A stretch of DNA of 64,000 bases. It comes from Marsupella aquatica. Its lineage: Eukaryota; Marchantiophyta. Made by a program: the position numbers and the translations under genes. The stretch is taken from contig OZ316897.1 in the NCBI GenBank assembly GCA_973895155.1, positions 16,554,001 to 16,618,000 of the forward strand. The letters are read 5' to 3'. The notes below the pieces were generated by a model, which was not told the origin of the DNA, did not search any database, and saw only the letters and a list, made by a program, of their open reading frames with translations. Shown here in pieces: positions 23,701-33,795 of the stretch (position 1 is its first letter; every line of letters begins with the position of its first letter).

Positions 23701-25065
23701 AGATTTTCCCAAGAGGTCTTTGAAAAACTCGGTGGCAGCAGAGGCCATGCCATCCCAATCCCGAAGCAGAAGGCCATCTGCATCAAAAAGCTCATGGATC
23801 TCGTTGTTGACTGCTAGATTTTTGAAGGATTTGAAAAACAATTTAGAGCATCGGTCCCCTTCCCCAATCCACCTTGATTGTAAGATGTAGTCCATCCACT
23901 GGGTTCTCTTCACCTCAAATTCCTGAAGAACCGTCTCAGCTTCTTTCACAGCAGCCTGCATTGCGGCATCATTTGGAGTCTGCTCCAGTAGAAGCTGAGA
24001 GCAAGCTAGATTCCCCCTGAGCGCCACTTCCTTCTGCCGCCGCTCGACAGCCTTCCGTTTCCCCCAACACCTGTCAATTTTCCGAGCCCTCCCTAAGCAC
24101 CTAATGAGAATTGTGTCCGCAGATAATCCCCTTGCTAGACACCAACCCTCCTCCTTCTCCCACATTTGCGCAATCCGTTCCTGGTAGGCCCGCTGATGCT
24201 GATGGCTAGTATTCATACGATGTTGTGAGGGATGCTGCACGAAGGAGGTAGGGGAAAGAGTGGCCACGACCGGTGCATGGTCCGACAAAGCAATCCCTGG
24301 TAAGATAGTGGAGGAGACATTGAATTTGCAATGGTGGGTACAAGCAGAGGCATAGATTCGATCAAGTCTACGGAGGGTTCTAGAGCCAAGGGTGGTGGCA
24401 GACTGAATTATGGGGACATGACGAAAGAGTCGCTTGTTGTCCCAGCTGAATCTTAGGTGGCCCGGCTTGCAGTGGAATGTATCCTCCAGGTGAATCCGTC
24501 TCTTGAGGTGTCTCCAGGTTTGCATCTCACTACCAGAGAGAATTGAGCCAGCACCGCCCCTCATGTCCTCCGCAGCTTCCACCATATTAAAGTCCCCCAT
24601 GACAATCCATCTATAGGAGGTGTCGATCGTGTTAAACAGCGCCTGCCAGAGATCAATCCTACCTCTCCGAGAATTGGGTGCATAAATGCCAAGGAATCCC
24701 ACCTTGCCCAGGCTTCCATGATTCAAACAGCACCAAGCCGCTCGCCCACAGGGGAGGGTCCCCTCCGAAGTCAAAAAAGGTAACAATTTTTTATTTAAAG
24801 CAATAGCCAGACCTCCGGTTCCAGCAGGAACCAAGGCGTTACTTCGGGAGCAAACCCCATCAGCCGCAGGAGCAACAATCCAATGGGCGGCACGCCAAAC
24901 CTCATGTTCGAGCTTCTGCAGTCTGCCCATCCTCAACTTATGCTCCTGAACGCACAAAACATCAATGTTCTTGTGGAGCCCCTCCAGAATGAAGCGGGCT
25001 CTGAGGCGACGTCTCCTGGATGCTAATCCCCTGAGGTTGTAAGAGACAATGGTGAGATTTGACAT
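20770..25065 (-). CDS. LINE ORF2: endonuclease, reverse transcriptase, zf-RVT
   Basis: An uninterrupted 1431-residue protein. Residues 1-270 form an apurinic-type endonuclease: SYNLRG (N10), VQEHK (E41), MGDFNMV (D158, N160) and SDHAPV (D262/H263). Residues about 500-820 form the reverse transcriptase: KCPGPDGVP at 502-510, KLDVTKAFD at 629-637, RQGCPLSP at 689-696 and the catalytic FADD at 736-739 (the second position of the usual YADD box is F at the first residue). The C-terminal 200 residues hold the zf-RVT zinc-binding domain with a WCTRC...HEDLVHCIWSCP ligand set. ORF2 nicks target DNA and copies the element's RNA at the nick by target-primed reverse transcription. All visible catalytic residues are present, so the gene may still be competent, unlike ORF1. 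A decayed relative lies at 6560-7180, and a 5'-truncated, more distant LINE at 56003-56801. Confidence 0.93.
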   Translation of the reverse strand: MSNLTIVSYNLRGLASRRRRLRARFILEGLHKNIDVLCVQEHKLRMGRLQKLEHEVWRAAHWIVAPAADGVCSRSNALVPAGTGGLAIALNKKLLPFLTSEGTLPCGRAAWCCLNHGSLGKVGFLGIYAPNSRRGRIDLWQALFNTIDTSYRWIVMGDFNMVEAAEDMRGGAGSILSGSEMQTWRHLKRRIHLEDTFHCKPGHLRFSWDNKRLFRHVPIIQSATTLGSRTLRRLDRIYASACTHHCKFNVSSTILPGIALSDHAPVVATLSPTSFVQHPSQHRMNTSHQHQRAYQERIAQMWEKEEGWCLARGLSADTILIRCLGRARKIDRCWGKRKAVERRQKEVALRGNLACSQLLLEQTPNDAAMQAAVKEAETVLQEFEVKRTQWMDYILQSRWIGEGDRCSKLFFKSFKNLAVNNEIHELFDADGLLLRDWDGMASAATEFFKDLLGKSEAFHLEHLARVLEMQTERITTDDKEMLNAPLTVEELGHAASALAKNKCPGPDGVPVEFFVANWQSVGTTLHRALLLGIAEGHFLPNFTKGLIVLLCKKDDQRLLTNKRPITLLNVIYKIGAKAFQLRLTPILQRFITPQQFAFLPGRNIHHSLLLLNEAIHQAESTGMDFILMKLDVTKAFDKLEWSFLLALLRKVGFDGLLLQFLQATQASATSSILLNGKMTAPFSLARSVRQGCPLSPLLFLIAIDALSRMILWETNRGCIQGVIFEAVGVHYVHNLFADDLAMIIRAVIEFVEASRRILDLFGMASGLFCVWEKTKAAFISPRRMPIEFRRLPWQWEDTTTATKLLGIPFARGISEQQMILSLSEKLESRLDKMRKSAGSLAARVTVVNHLVVSSLWFMLTVWAGQQRTIDTLQKKITAFIWAGQNEKARPRVNFATITRPKKFGGLGLISLAAQVRALTGNFILWALAEEDHPLRRILQYKIKMLSKQKWGTADFSWVVSQCHMLPKDGSQVWRNICNGWNVIKKNLRHTAPGHLEGWLHLPLWRPHLNHIQPSQAKCSRNPQRRISRAGFVHMKDVLGVGGVFLRWEDGPSRLLPGNCAHAYRKLIGNLVSVPELHRNPRQRIPVFMEAKLPCGTLFIWEFKVQCNHITSCWQQFCDISTPVRTFRVMNGVLHKIATSAPPSDTTLHRVVTRSHRTTGPHHLRIGRPTNLLAMLLQYEWKDGTPFLETNTAHLREIQGPLRTTTHKAVRKWAIQLNWTPNLKMLWANTWIPYRAANENCFLWQLIYRIPATHHWRLPTLPPTDPDTWCTRCTLNQHEDLVHCIWSCPVSESVWSWVQYVLQKAATTSNSSIQLQPAHIFVGTPLPDFWDVPEKLWHTLRAITCWYIWKDRNSHCIKLTRSKARTVIQMSWHRLSVYLRRDWSNHKSRIQSGKSSFADAFNDMSVNYGTWAGLWDIHEEILQVPPVPPRPP

Positions 25066-26707
25066 GATTAGTAGGGAGGTTCAGCTTTTGAGTTTCAGGT
25101 GAGGCACGAGTCCCACTTATCTTTGGGTGCTTGTTGGCGGGTGATGCCTCAGCAACAATAGCAGCAATGGAGGGGTCCGATTCAGTATTAGAGGACGCCC
25201 TGGGGGGAGGTCGCTTGCGTATTGTAATGTTGTCGTTGGAGATGTGGATTTGTGGCGACAAACAAACAGGAATCTGGGATTCCACCGCAATGGGTGTGGT
25301 TACTTCAACCACAACAGGCTGCGTAGCTCCCGGTTGGGACCCCTCTCCTCCCTCTCGGGGCTTAATAGTCCACACTTTCCTGAGTGGTCTCCGTGGATTC
25401 AAAAGCGATGGTTGGGGAGTGTGTGTGGCGTTTGTCTTCGAAGGAAGTTTATTTGCTGTGCTCATGGACTTTCCCTCATCGATTGTATCTTTTGGTGTCT
25501 GGAGTCCCTTCTGGCTCAAAATCCGAACAGCTCCCGTATCCGATGGTGAGGTCTGCTGCCTCAGGTGGCGGTTATTGGAGTGTCGATGTGACGTCTTCCT
25601 TTTTCCTTTGCGTGGCTGATTGGATGTTTGTGTTTTGAGGGAATTGTGCGCAACAGATGATGCCGGTGTATTACCACTTGTGTTGGCCCGTTCTGCTTCA
25701 AACTCAATGGCTCGAGCTGCCAGATGCTATAATTCGTCCTGCTCCCTTTGAAGCTGTTCTTCCGCCTGTTCCTTCCAGAAAGTAGCCTCCGCCTGTGCTT
25801 TGAGTGCCTTCGCTTGGTATTGGAGAAATGCTTCCTTATCCAGTCGTTCCTTTTGATGTGGTCGAGATGTGGAAGTGTTGGGAAAGCGGGCTGCAATTCC
25901 TGGGGCATCCAGAAGTATATTCTGGTTCGCGTAGAAGGGTGGTCGTGTGTGGGAGCACACCGTTGCCAGATGCCTGTATGAGAAGCAAAAACAACAGCGC
26001 AGGTTTTTGCCAATGTAGTCAAAAAGGATGGTGGTCACCCCTGAGCCACCAAGGTGGAAATTACCTCTATCCGGGAAGATTTGAAGCGTGGATTCTACGA
26101 CAGCAGAGATGTGGTGATGTTCCGTGCCTGGTGCTAGCTTGGCTCTGATGAAGCGACCCACCGGGGCAACCACAAATTTAATGAATTCGTATATTTGTGG
26201 GTTGCCCAGCTTGATGTAGACTGTGACCAGGTGTCTGAAGTCTTGCTGCTTGCAAGGGTCGAAATTAGACTTGTAGTCATTTACCGCTGCGTATTTGTCA
26301 AGCGCCTTGAGTGGGGACCGGTCCAGGAGTTGCTGCTTTATGTTGTCCCCGAGGTTTGCGTCAAATTGGACAACGAAAAGAGCATTTGCGAGTTCATCAT
26401 GCAGTGACAGTTTGATCTCATTTTCCTGATTAAACGCAGAAATCCACTCACGAGCCGAACGGGAGTCAAATTCGGATTCAAAACCCAACACCACCTTGTT
26501 GCCAAAAATGCGCCTATTGCCCAGCTGCAGAATTTCGGGAGGAATGCAGACAATTTCTGTGTTGTCCACCGTGGGGATGGTGGGGGAAGGGCGCCTGGTC
26601 AATGGAGGAGGATCCCGTGACTTGAGTGATACAGCAGGGCGATGATTGGATGCTGAAGACCGGGATGACGAAGGTTTGGATGTCCTACGAGAGTGCACAC
26701 TCGCCAT
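24962..26707 (-). pseudogene. LINE ORF1 (RNA-binding, CCHC knuckle), one in-frame stop
   Basis: Reading on the minus strand from MASVHSRRTS (ATG at 26705-26707; the open frame extends back to 26944). The protein has a Ser/Pro-rich N-terminus and a DUF4283-like globular region. Then comes a zinc knuckle with exact C-x2-C-x4-H-x4-C spacing (CCFCFSYRHLATVC). A charged, helix-prone segment follows, interrupted by TAG at 25727-25729. The same frame stays open on the far side for another 255 codons down to 24962, so the stop is the only break. ORF1 proteins of plant LINEs bind element RNA and act as nucleic-acid chaperones (family knowledge). TAG could come from CAG by C-to-T change. The last 104 bp overlap the start of ORF2. 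Confidence 0.8.
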
Positions 26708-26960
26708 GTCGATGCAGCAAAATCGGGGTGGAGGGCGTCCAGCAGGAATGCCCAATGTGTAAGTACGTGAAGTATACAGAGAAAAAACCGTGTTGAAGAT
26801 TCCGTTGTGTTCCGCCATAGATTGGCGACAAAACCTCAATACCAATAAAATCCGGGTGTTGAGACAGTGACAGTGATGATAGATAGGCGTTTTATAATCG
26901 GCCCAAAACCCTCGATGGACTGCAGGTTCGAGAGTATCTGTCACTGCGATTCAAAACCGC

Positions 26961-27989
26961 AACAAAATTGGCAAAAACGGACAGCTTCTTCGTAAAAACG
27001 CTAAGTGTGTGGTGTGCATGTCGAACAAAGCGCAAGTCGAAGAGTGCTATGGGTGTGTAAAATGCATGGTTACCCTTGGTAAACACGATCAAGCTGTTAA
27101 GATAGGACAAGTCCCGTGTTTAACGGAGACACCTGTAATTTGAAATATTTAGCGCCCAACGGATCAAGAGCGTGTCAGAGGGTAAGATCAGATGCACCGT
27201 TGGTAGTGAAATTCTGAAATTACGGCAGAATTTCCTGCAGTGACTCATGTTGTCATGGTTGGAAAGAGAAGTTCAGCAGTTGGATGACCTGCTTTCGGTT
27301 TTCAAGGCAAAAAAAGAGAACTTCAGCAGTGCTGACTAAAGTTTTTCTCTTATGGATTGGCGGTTGCACCCACCTCCTGCGGGCTTAAAATACAACGCCA
27401 AATCGTGTGGACTTCTTTGGTCATAACTATATATAACTGCTGTCAGAGCACGACAGAAGTTAGAAGTGAGCGCCGCGCATTTTCAGTCATTGCAATACGA
27501 CGTCATTCAACAGTCTCAGCTTTCTACCTCAAGGGCTTTTGCCATCCGGACAAGTGTTCGGAGGAGCTCAAGAATCGTACTGAGTTTGGTAAGGAGAGTT
27601 GCAGGAATCCATTTCCACGAGCCTTGTACCCCATGTATTTATTGGTGCAGCTTGAGCGCAATCCTGACTCGGCTACGCTAGAGGTTCATATGCACATTGA
27701 GACGGAACCGAAATTTCAACAGTGATACTTCTTGCTGGTCAGCGAGCGTGTTTTTAATTGCGTCTTTTGTGTAGATAGTGTGAAGGGCAGACTTCCCGCA
27801 TTGACCAATCTGCTCAAATTCTGCTTGCGATCCAAAAGCTTCAGTTCAAGTAGTGTGAAGGGCAGACTTTCGGCATTCACCAATCTGCTCAAATTCTGCT
27901 TGCGATCCAAAAGCTGCATAACTTGAACGTCAGAGTTGAGGTATACAAATTAACGCAGAAGCCAGGAGTAGTGCTTTACTGTCCAAATA
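26961..27989. other. Upstream region of dirigent gene 2, with a 75-bp duplication
   Basis: A TATA-like ACTATATATAACTG lies at about 27426-27439. Two copies of a 65-75 bp segment (TGTGAAGGGCAGACTT...CTTGCGATCCAAAAGCT) occur at about 27778-27840 and 27853-27915, close to the dirigent start at 27990. The open frames here (for example 27357-27725) resemble no known protein. The region probably holds promoter and leader of the gene at 27990. Confidence 0.45.
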
Positions 27990-28529
27990 ATGGCGTACAT
28001 TTCGGCAAGTGGATCCAATACTAATCCCATCCGAGCAGTCAATGTGATAGCTGCACTTTGGATTTGCTTTTTGCTTGCGACCCCTTCCAGCTTGTTGGTA
28101 CTAGCTTATGGAAGACCTCCCGTCGGGCTGAGATTCTACGTGCACGAGAAAAGGACGCCTCCGGCGTCTCTTGTGCTCGTAGCTCCAGCGGCTGGGCCAC
28201 TGACCGATGTGAAATGGGGAAGCATAATTGTCATCGACAATGAGGTGAGAGAAACCAATGCCACGGACTCCAAGTACATCGGCAGGCAGCTTGGCAGCGT
28301 TGTGGTGGGCTCGGACAACATGACATTCTACGCCTCATTCACGTACCAACTCAACACTACGGCTTACAAGGGGTGTCTGACTTTGGCCGGTATCACTCAG
28401 TCAGGCAAACTGGTCGTCACCGGTGGGACCGACTCCTTCAGCTTTGCTCGAGGTGTGGGATTTGTCCAGACGGTCTCTAACACTGCAACTGCTGCGGTTT
28501 ACCAGTACACACTTCATCTGAAGTATTAG
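27990..28529 (+). CDS. Dirigent-domain protein 2 (secreted)
   Basis: A 179-residue protein with start context AATAATGG (A at -3, G at +4). A hydrophobic segment at about 18-40 is a signal peptide or signal anchor. Dirigent motifs follow: LRFYVHE at 47-53, KWGSIIVIDNE at 75-85, YIGRQLGS at 96-103, YKGCLTLAG at 126-134 and VVTGGTDSFSFARGVGF at 142-158. The last block differs from the canonical VVGGTGxFRxARGY seen in dirigent gene 1: TGGTDSFSFARG has Asp-Ser where Gly-x is usual, and the final Tyr is Phe two residues later. Three sequons (NAT 90, NMT 110, NTT 122) fit secretion. Its expected role is stereocontrol of phenoxy-type coupling in the apoplast, with unknown substrate. Identity to dirigent gene 1 looks low, so the two are not a recent duplication. 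Confidence 0.87.
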   Translation: MAYISASGSNTNPIRAVNVIAALWICFLLATPSSLLVLAYGRPPVGLRFYVHEKRTPPASLVLVAPAAGPLTDVKWGSIIVIDNEVRETNATDSKYIGRQLGSVVVGSDNMTFYASFTYQLNTTAYKGCLTLAGITQSGKLVVTGGTDSFSFARGVGFVQTVSNTATAAVYQYTLHLKY

Positions 28530-29790
28530 CGAACAGCATACGGCTAACTGCCCATTGGTCAGAATATGTCAGCTGCTCTAAATGTTCTCATTCGAGTAGA
28601 TCGACCCACATCCAATTTGGACCAATAATAGATACATTAGTTTACTTAGGGAGCGGTTTACACTTAGACGTTTCCTAGCTATTTTCGAGGACAACTGATG
28701 TGAGTGCAGCGGGTAGCGCGCCTCCTAATTTTGTTTTCTTCAATTTTCACCATGCGCGCCACCCTCAAATTTCAGCGGGTTTAGAGTGCATCGGAGTGTA
28801 ACGCTTGACTTGGGCAGTGAACTTGGAAGCATAAATAATTATTTCATTCTCTCTGGTAATTTGTGTACGAGCTAGCTCTGCAATCTTTGTTCACATCTCG
28901 TGCTGGCTAGTGCTTTAGCTCGCATTGTTGACAGCTACTCACAGATGGACGCATATCGCACATCACAGTCACGGATACTTACACACTCGATCAAGGAAGG
29001 AGTCAGTGATCTTAAGTAACGGTCCTACAACAACGCACGTCGGCCTTGCCAACCAAGTGCCGTGAGAACTAGTGCAATAATGTGAAAGCTGATTCTCGCC
29101 GTAAATGTTGTTCGGCCGGCAATTGAAGAATGACAAAATGATATAGTGAGATTCCTTCTACGACAAATACAATGGATCTGAGCTCACAGTTTTGCTCTCG
29201 CTGATGGGAAGTACGGTCAGATTTGTTACCGGCATATCCAGGAAAATCATTTCTGTCTTTAATATCCTTCTTGGATTAGATGGTCGGCTCTGTAAAGATT
29301 AAGGAGCATGTTTTCATGGGTAAGCCTTGTTTATCCATATGGATGCATCCCACTGAATTATCTATCCAACTATGCTTTTATTTAACTTCCCTATCATATG
29401 TACGTGGCTTGCCATACCTCTCAATGCATTGGTTTCCCCAAATTGTATGATTATACTTAAAATTTCTATAAAGATATTGACCAACTCTAGTATTCGTTTC
29501 CATTGGCAAAGACAATCACGTCAAAAGATTTTGTGGCTTTAAATTCTAAGATACAGAATCAGCAAATTGTTGGATGACCCAAATATTTGAGTGGAAATTA
29601 TGACCTGAAAAAATGATCTAAGCAAAAATGGTATGCATCCGTGCCAGACAAGAATTATATTTTGTTAGATACAACTTTTCCATAGTATCAAAGGACTTCA
29701 AAAGGCTCGGTTTATTTGAGATTGCCCTGACCCATAACTCAGTGGCAAAGAGACTAATCCCCAATATACTTCAAAGAAGTCATTTCCCTT
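28530..29790. other. Intergenic, no gene recognised
   Basis: Contains the 3' flank of dirigent gene 2 and AT-rich DNA. I see no supported coding or repeat feature before the 52-bp array. Confidence 0.3.
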
Positions 29791-29944
29791 GTAGTCAAAC
29801 TAGATGCTAAAATCTGATCTAACAGGTGCTTTGCAATACATCGTAGTCAAACTAGATGCTAAAATTTGATCTAACAGGTGCTTTGCAATACATAGTAGTC
29901 AAACTAGATGCTAAAATTTGATCTAACAGGTGCTTTGCAATACA
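29791..29944. repeat. 52-bp tandem repeat, three copies
   Basis: Three units begin at 29791, 29843 and 29895 with GTAGTCAAACTAGATGCTAA and continue through GATCTAACAGGTGC and TTTGCAATACA. They differ at only one or two positions each, so the array is young. Non-coding. Confidence 0.92.
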
Positions 29945-30184
29945 GGACCAGATCACTACATCAAAAGACTAAGAGATTCTCAACATGAATTTCACTTGAA
30001 ACTGCCATTACTCAAGAATGTGATGCCATGTAACACGATAGATGCCCCACATCTAAAACTACGAGCTTGATTGCTCTGTTGCAAGGTCTTTGAAGCAAAA
30101 ACACAAAAAGAGATCAATGAGACCATCCAGATATTCACTCACGCTAACGGTTGTGTCACACAAATCTTTCCCAAATGAGATATA

Positions 30185-30730
30185 CACTACAACACAATGA
30201 CCCTCTATTGCGAAACACCCTCCCTCGCATGCAACAAAGGAAACTATATTGACCAACTCCTTGTTGTGAACGCCGCGCATCTCAACGCCTTCGCTCTTTT
30301 CCATGCCCACAACTTTGCAAACGGGCCTTCGCAAGTGCTTCGCACTTTGTGATTAGTTACACATCGCAACGGTGCGATGCCATCATTTTTGCAATATTTG
30401 TGAAGCAAGCACTCTGGGCGCATTTGCGATTTGACGAGAAACGCTAATGTAGCGATAGTAAAATGATCGCCAGATTGCGGCAAACAACATATCGGTAGAT
30501 TGCGAGCAACATTGTCTCTCAATAAAGCGATATGTTTATATTCGCTATATTTGCAAAATTAAACACATCTCAAATGTGCAGAAATCATGTGTTCGCATAT
30601 TTGCGATACAAATAAGTTTGCAAAGTTTGCGACAATGAGTGTTTAGAAAGGTTTGCGATGGTATTGTTTTGGCTATTTGAGATGGCAGTTGGTTCTCAAG
30701 GGTTTCGCAAAAGGTATGTTTGAAGTATTA
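30185..30730 (+). repeat. Possible CACTA left terminus with subterminal-type motifs
   Basis: CACTACAACACAATGACCC starts at 30185, the form expected for a CACTA (En/Spm) end. From about 30200 to 30720 the words TTGCGA/TCGCAA, TTTGCAAA and GCTTCGCA recur on both strands far more often than in neighbouring DNA, as in CACTA subterminal repeat regions. Similar clusters lie at about 31725-31920 and 33190-33320. I found no matching TTGTAGTG end in the window. Either this is the left end of the element carrying the TNP2 gene at 36950-58620 (with its right end beyond the window) or it is an unrelated remnant. Confidence 0.4.
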
Positions 30731-31029
30731 GGGTATAATAGGGTTTAGTGGTTTAGGGAGACAATTCATACAGTTGAAGGAGGGAGAAAAGGATGTAGGT
30801 AGACCGGAATGCCACAATTAAAATGGCATTACTCAAAAATTACAAAAGTTACAAAATGGAAGGGTAAGAACCCTTCTAAGCTAAAAGTTGCATGTCCATG
30901 CTAATCCCTATACATGTGAACTACCTAAGTCTCTAGGGTAATCTAGGCACCTATCTAGATAGAGCTAGAAAGGAGAGTTCTTGCCCCTCCTTGACTTCTT
31001 CCCCTTGGCCTTCTCCTTGCCCTTGCATG

Positions 31030-31150
31030 CTCTTGGGGAGGGGGGGGGGGGACCAGGACCTCCTCCTCCTCTTGGTCTTCCTCCTCATCCTCATCCTCAT
31101 CCCCATCACCATCCCCATCACCATCACCATCCCCATCCCCTACCGCACTA
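31030..31150. repeat. CT-rich/CATCCC microsatellite
   Basis: A run of eleven G followed by CTCCTC and CATCCTCATCC/CATCACCATCCC simple-sequence repeats. The open frames here are low-complexity translations and not genes. Confidence 0.85.
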
Positions 31151-32151
31151 CCACTCGCAGCACCAGTGGAGTGTGCTGATGCAAATGACTGCTCTCCAAT
31201 GCTAGTTGGCCTGAATCGACTAGCAGGAGCAGTGCTCCCCTCCCCTGTCCCCTAGCCTCCTCATCCTCATCGCTACTATCACCCTCGGTATGGGAGTCAC
31301 CATCATCATCCGGTCTCTATTACATTAGCAAACCAGCCATGCATTAGTCATATAGAACCTTAGTTACAATTAAGTGAATGACAAAAGAGGGAAATTTTCA
31401 TACATGCAATCAACACATTAACCTGAAAATTAACGCTCACCAATAATTGATCAACTTGCCGAAAGAGATGCTCCTTCCCATGTTTTTGGCCCACCTCCAT
31501 CTCAGCCACTGTGATCTTCCTCTTGTACCTCTTGTACTAACCAAAACAGAAACTAAAACAATTGGATCAAAACCAAGCAATAACTGCAAGCCAAAATGCC
31601 TTCAAACAATTAGAGGGGTTAATTAGGTGCTGGTGGGGTTGGGGCTTAGGTTGGGAGGTGGGTTTACAAGGGTGGCATGGGGGCTTAAGACCCTCATTTA
31701 AGACCCTCAAACCCTAAGCCTTGAATTTGCGAAGGCTCTAGCTTCGCAAACGTAAGGGAAAACTAGCTTCGCAAACGTAAGGGAAAACTAGGTTGCGGAA
31801 GTGATTGAGATGCGCATGGCTTTGCAAGGGCTTCACAAAACTATTTCCAAAAAAGTGAATAACAAGGTTTGCAAAGCAGTTGCGAAGCGATGCGCATCGC
31901 AAATGCTTCACAAACTCTGTTATGATGAAAAGCCAAAAGGGAAGCAATTGTATGTGACCTAATTTGACACAACAACTCCAATTGGAAGTACTTGGTGCCA
32001 AAGCATAAAAGAGTTGGGGCATTGCAGGTGTGTTGGAATAGGAATTGGAGGAGTAAGAATTCAAGAGAGGAGAGGGCGGTGCACTCACAAATGCTGCTTT
32101 GAGGCCAGGGAGGCCACCTTGACCAAGCCTGTGGGTGATGTTGGGCTTGTC

Positions 32152-33250
32152 TCAGACTCTATCAGCTGCCTTCAGGAACTTGTTGAGCGGATCTCCCACT
32201 TCTGCTACAACCTGCTGTAGCTGGGCCACCTTTTGCTCCATCTTCAGGTCACGGTCAGACTTCCCGGCCTCCTTTGCCTTCCGGGCCTTTGTCAACTTCT
32301 CTGTAAATTCATTCAGGACCCTGGCTGCTTTCAACTTCACCTCCGTGGCATAGAAGGCCTGCCAGATATCTATTGAGAACTGCAGTGGCCTCCCCAAATT
32401 CCTATACTCATCCAAATCTCTTATGTGAGCCCTGATCTTCATCCTGTCATGGTATCGTGCTTGTGACATGGAATTTGAGATTTTATCAGCAAGCCACTAT
32501 GAATCCATCTCTCCTCCATTTTGGAATGCATCTTTCACCTGATTGATCACTTGCTTCTGCTCTGCCTTGGAGAGAGTGCCCCACTCGACTCCTCTTGCAA
32601 AATTTGTGGACACAATGTGTCTTATTGTGCTCTTGGCCCTATTATAAGCAAGCTCTATGGGAATTTGATTCCCTCATCCTCTAATGTAATCAGAGGCAGC
32701 TTCCTTCTTGCCTCCTCCTTCTTTCTCTGCTCCTCCCTCTATTTCTTGATCAAGTCTCTCTCATCTTTCCTCCTCTTCTTTTCCAAGGCGTGAGGGGAGA
32801 GTACTCCAGCCTGAGCTCTCTCATCCCTCTTTCGCTTCTTCTCAGCGGCCTTCTGCTTGGCTGTCCTCCTTTCTTCCTCCTCTCTTGTTGTTTTCCCTGC
32901 ACTAAGACTAGATTGCAAGGCCTGGCCCAATAACGCACTCAGCGATGCCAGCCCCACTGGAGAGGTGAAATCAATCTTACTCAACTGCTCAACCGAGAAA
33001 TGGTCATCCACGATCCTTTGAAGTCAATCCTCCTCCTCTTGGTTGCCTCCGCTACTGCCAGAAGCTCCTCCATCACCTCCAATTCCCCCTCCGCTTGCCA
33101 TCGCTTCTCCCTCGTCTGTGTTGCTCTCTCCTGAGGCCCGAAAGAAATGGATCCGCCTTGTTCGCGCTCGGCAAATGATAAGGACAGCAGAGTTAGGGTT
33201 TGCGAAATCTTTCGCATTGCAGTTTGCGATGTTTCTACCTTCTCAACCAA
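32152..33250 (-). pseudogene. Decayed transposon-associated gene, unknown family
   Basis: On the minus strand three consecutive open pieces (33250-32981, 33011-32739 and 32469-32152) join with one frameshift near 33000 and a few stops. The composite protein has a short acidic/basic N-terminus ending in TKRRRIDFKG, then a Lys/Glu-rich coiled coil (EEEERRTAKQKAAEKKRKRD). A region with WGTLSKAEQKQVINQVKDAF and SQARYHDRMKIRAHI follows, then a C-terminal helix. The WGTLS...V...VKDAF...W...ARYHDR layout recalls the accessory (TnpA/PttA-like) proteins of plant CACTA elements, but I cannot assign it firmly. It lies between clusters of TTTGCGA-type words and in opposite orientation to the TNP2 gene. 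Confidence 0.4.
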
Positions 33251-33440
33251 CTTTGCAAATGCTATCTTTGTGAAGAATACGGCTTTGCAAATGTGTTTGC
33301 TATTGGGTTTGCGAAAACCCCCATCTTGTATGTGTATTTTCTGTGAGCAGGGATACTAAGAGGGGTCATAAACATTAAATTTGGTACAAGTAATTCATTG
33401 GATGTGATCATATAAGGGTTGGGGGTTTAAAAGTGCTGAC

Positions 33441-33795
33441 ATTGGAGGTTAAGAGGAGGGGTCTTATGTTACGGCTTTTGGCCTGGTTGGGGGGGGGGTT
33501 ATTTCAGAAGGGTGGGGCTTATATTGGAAGGTAAGAGGCGGGGATTTATATTTTGGCTTTTGGGTTTTGCCTGGTTGGGAGGGTTTTTATTTTATGAAGG
33601 TTGGGGTTATGTGTATTGGAGGGTAAATGGAGGGATTTTATGTTTGACGTTTGGTTTGGTTGGGGGAGGGTTTATTTTATGAAGGTTGGGCTTAGATTGG
33701 AGGGTAATATGAGGTGTTTTATGTTTTGGGTTTGGCCAGGGGATTTCATTTTATGAATGTTGGGCTTAATACATGTATTGGAGTAAGAGGGCCCC
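33441..33795. repeat. 80-92 bp imperfect tandem repeat, about four copies
   Basis: Units begin ATTGGAGG-TAAG or ATTGGAGGGTAA and contain GGTTGGG-GGGTTT-ATTTTATGAAGG-TGGGCTTA. Copies begin at about 33447, 33519, 33620 and 33699, with a partial fifth at about 33778. They are G/T-rich on the plus strand, diverged from one another and non-coding. Confidence 0.75.

Larger units (their letters stand above)
20437..26960 (-). mobile_element. Near full-length plant LINE (L1-type) retrotransposon
   Basis: Reading on the minus strand: a 5' leader (from about 26960, boundary uncertain), ORF1 (26944/26707 to 24962), ORF2 (25065 to 20770), and a roughly 300-bp 3' untranslated region ending in an A-rich tail (nine A residues on the minus strand at 20443-20451, within an A/T-rich tract). 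ORF1 and ORF2 overlap by about 100 bp in different frames, as in many plant L1 elements. ORF2 is uninterrupted, and ORF1 has one stop. I could not find a convincing target duplication, so the exact 5' end is open. Confidence 0.85.

Noticed and set aside
22523-23890. Plus-strand frames of 100-176 codons within the LINE
   Set aside because: Antisense shadows of the intact LINE ORF2.
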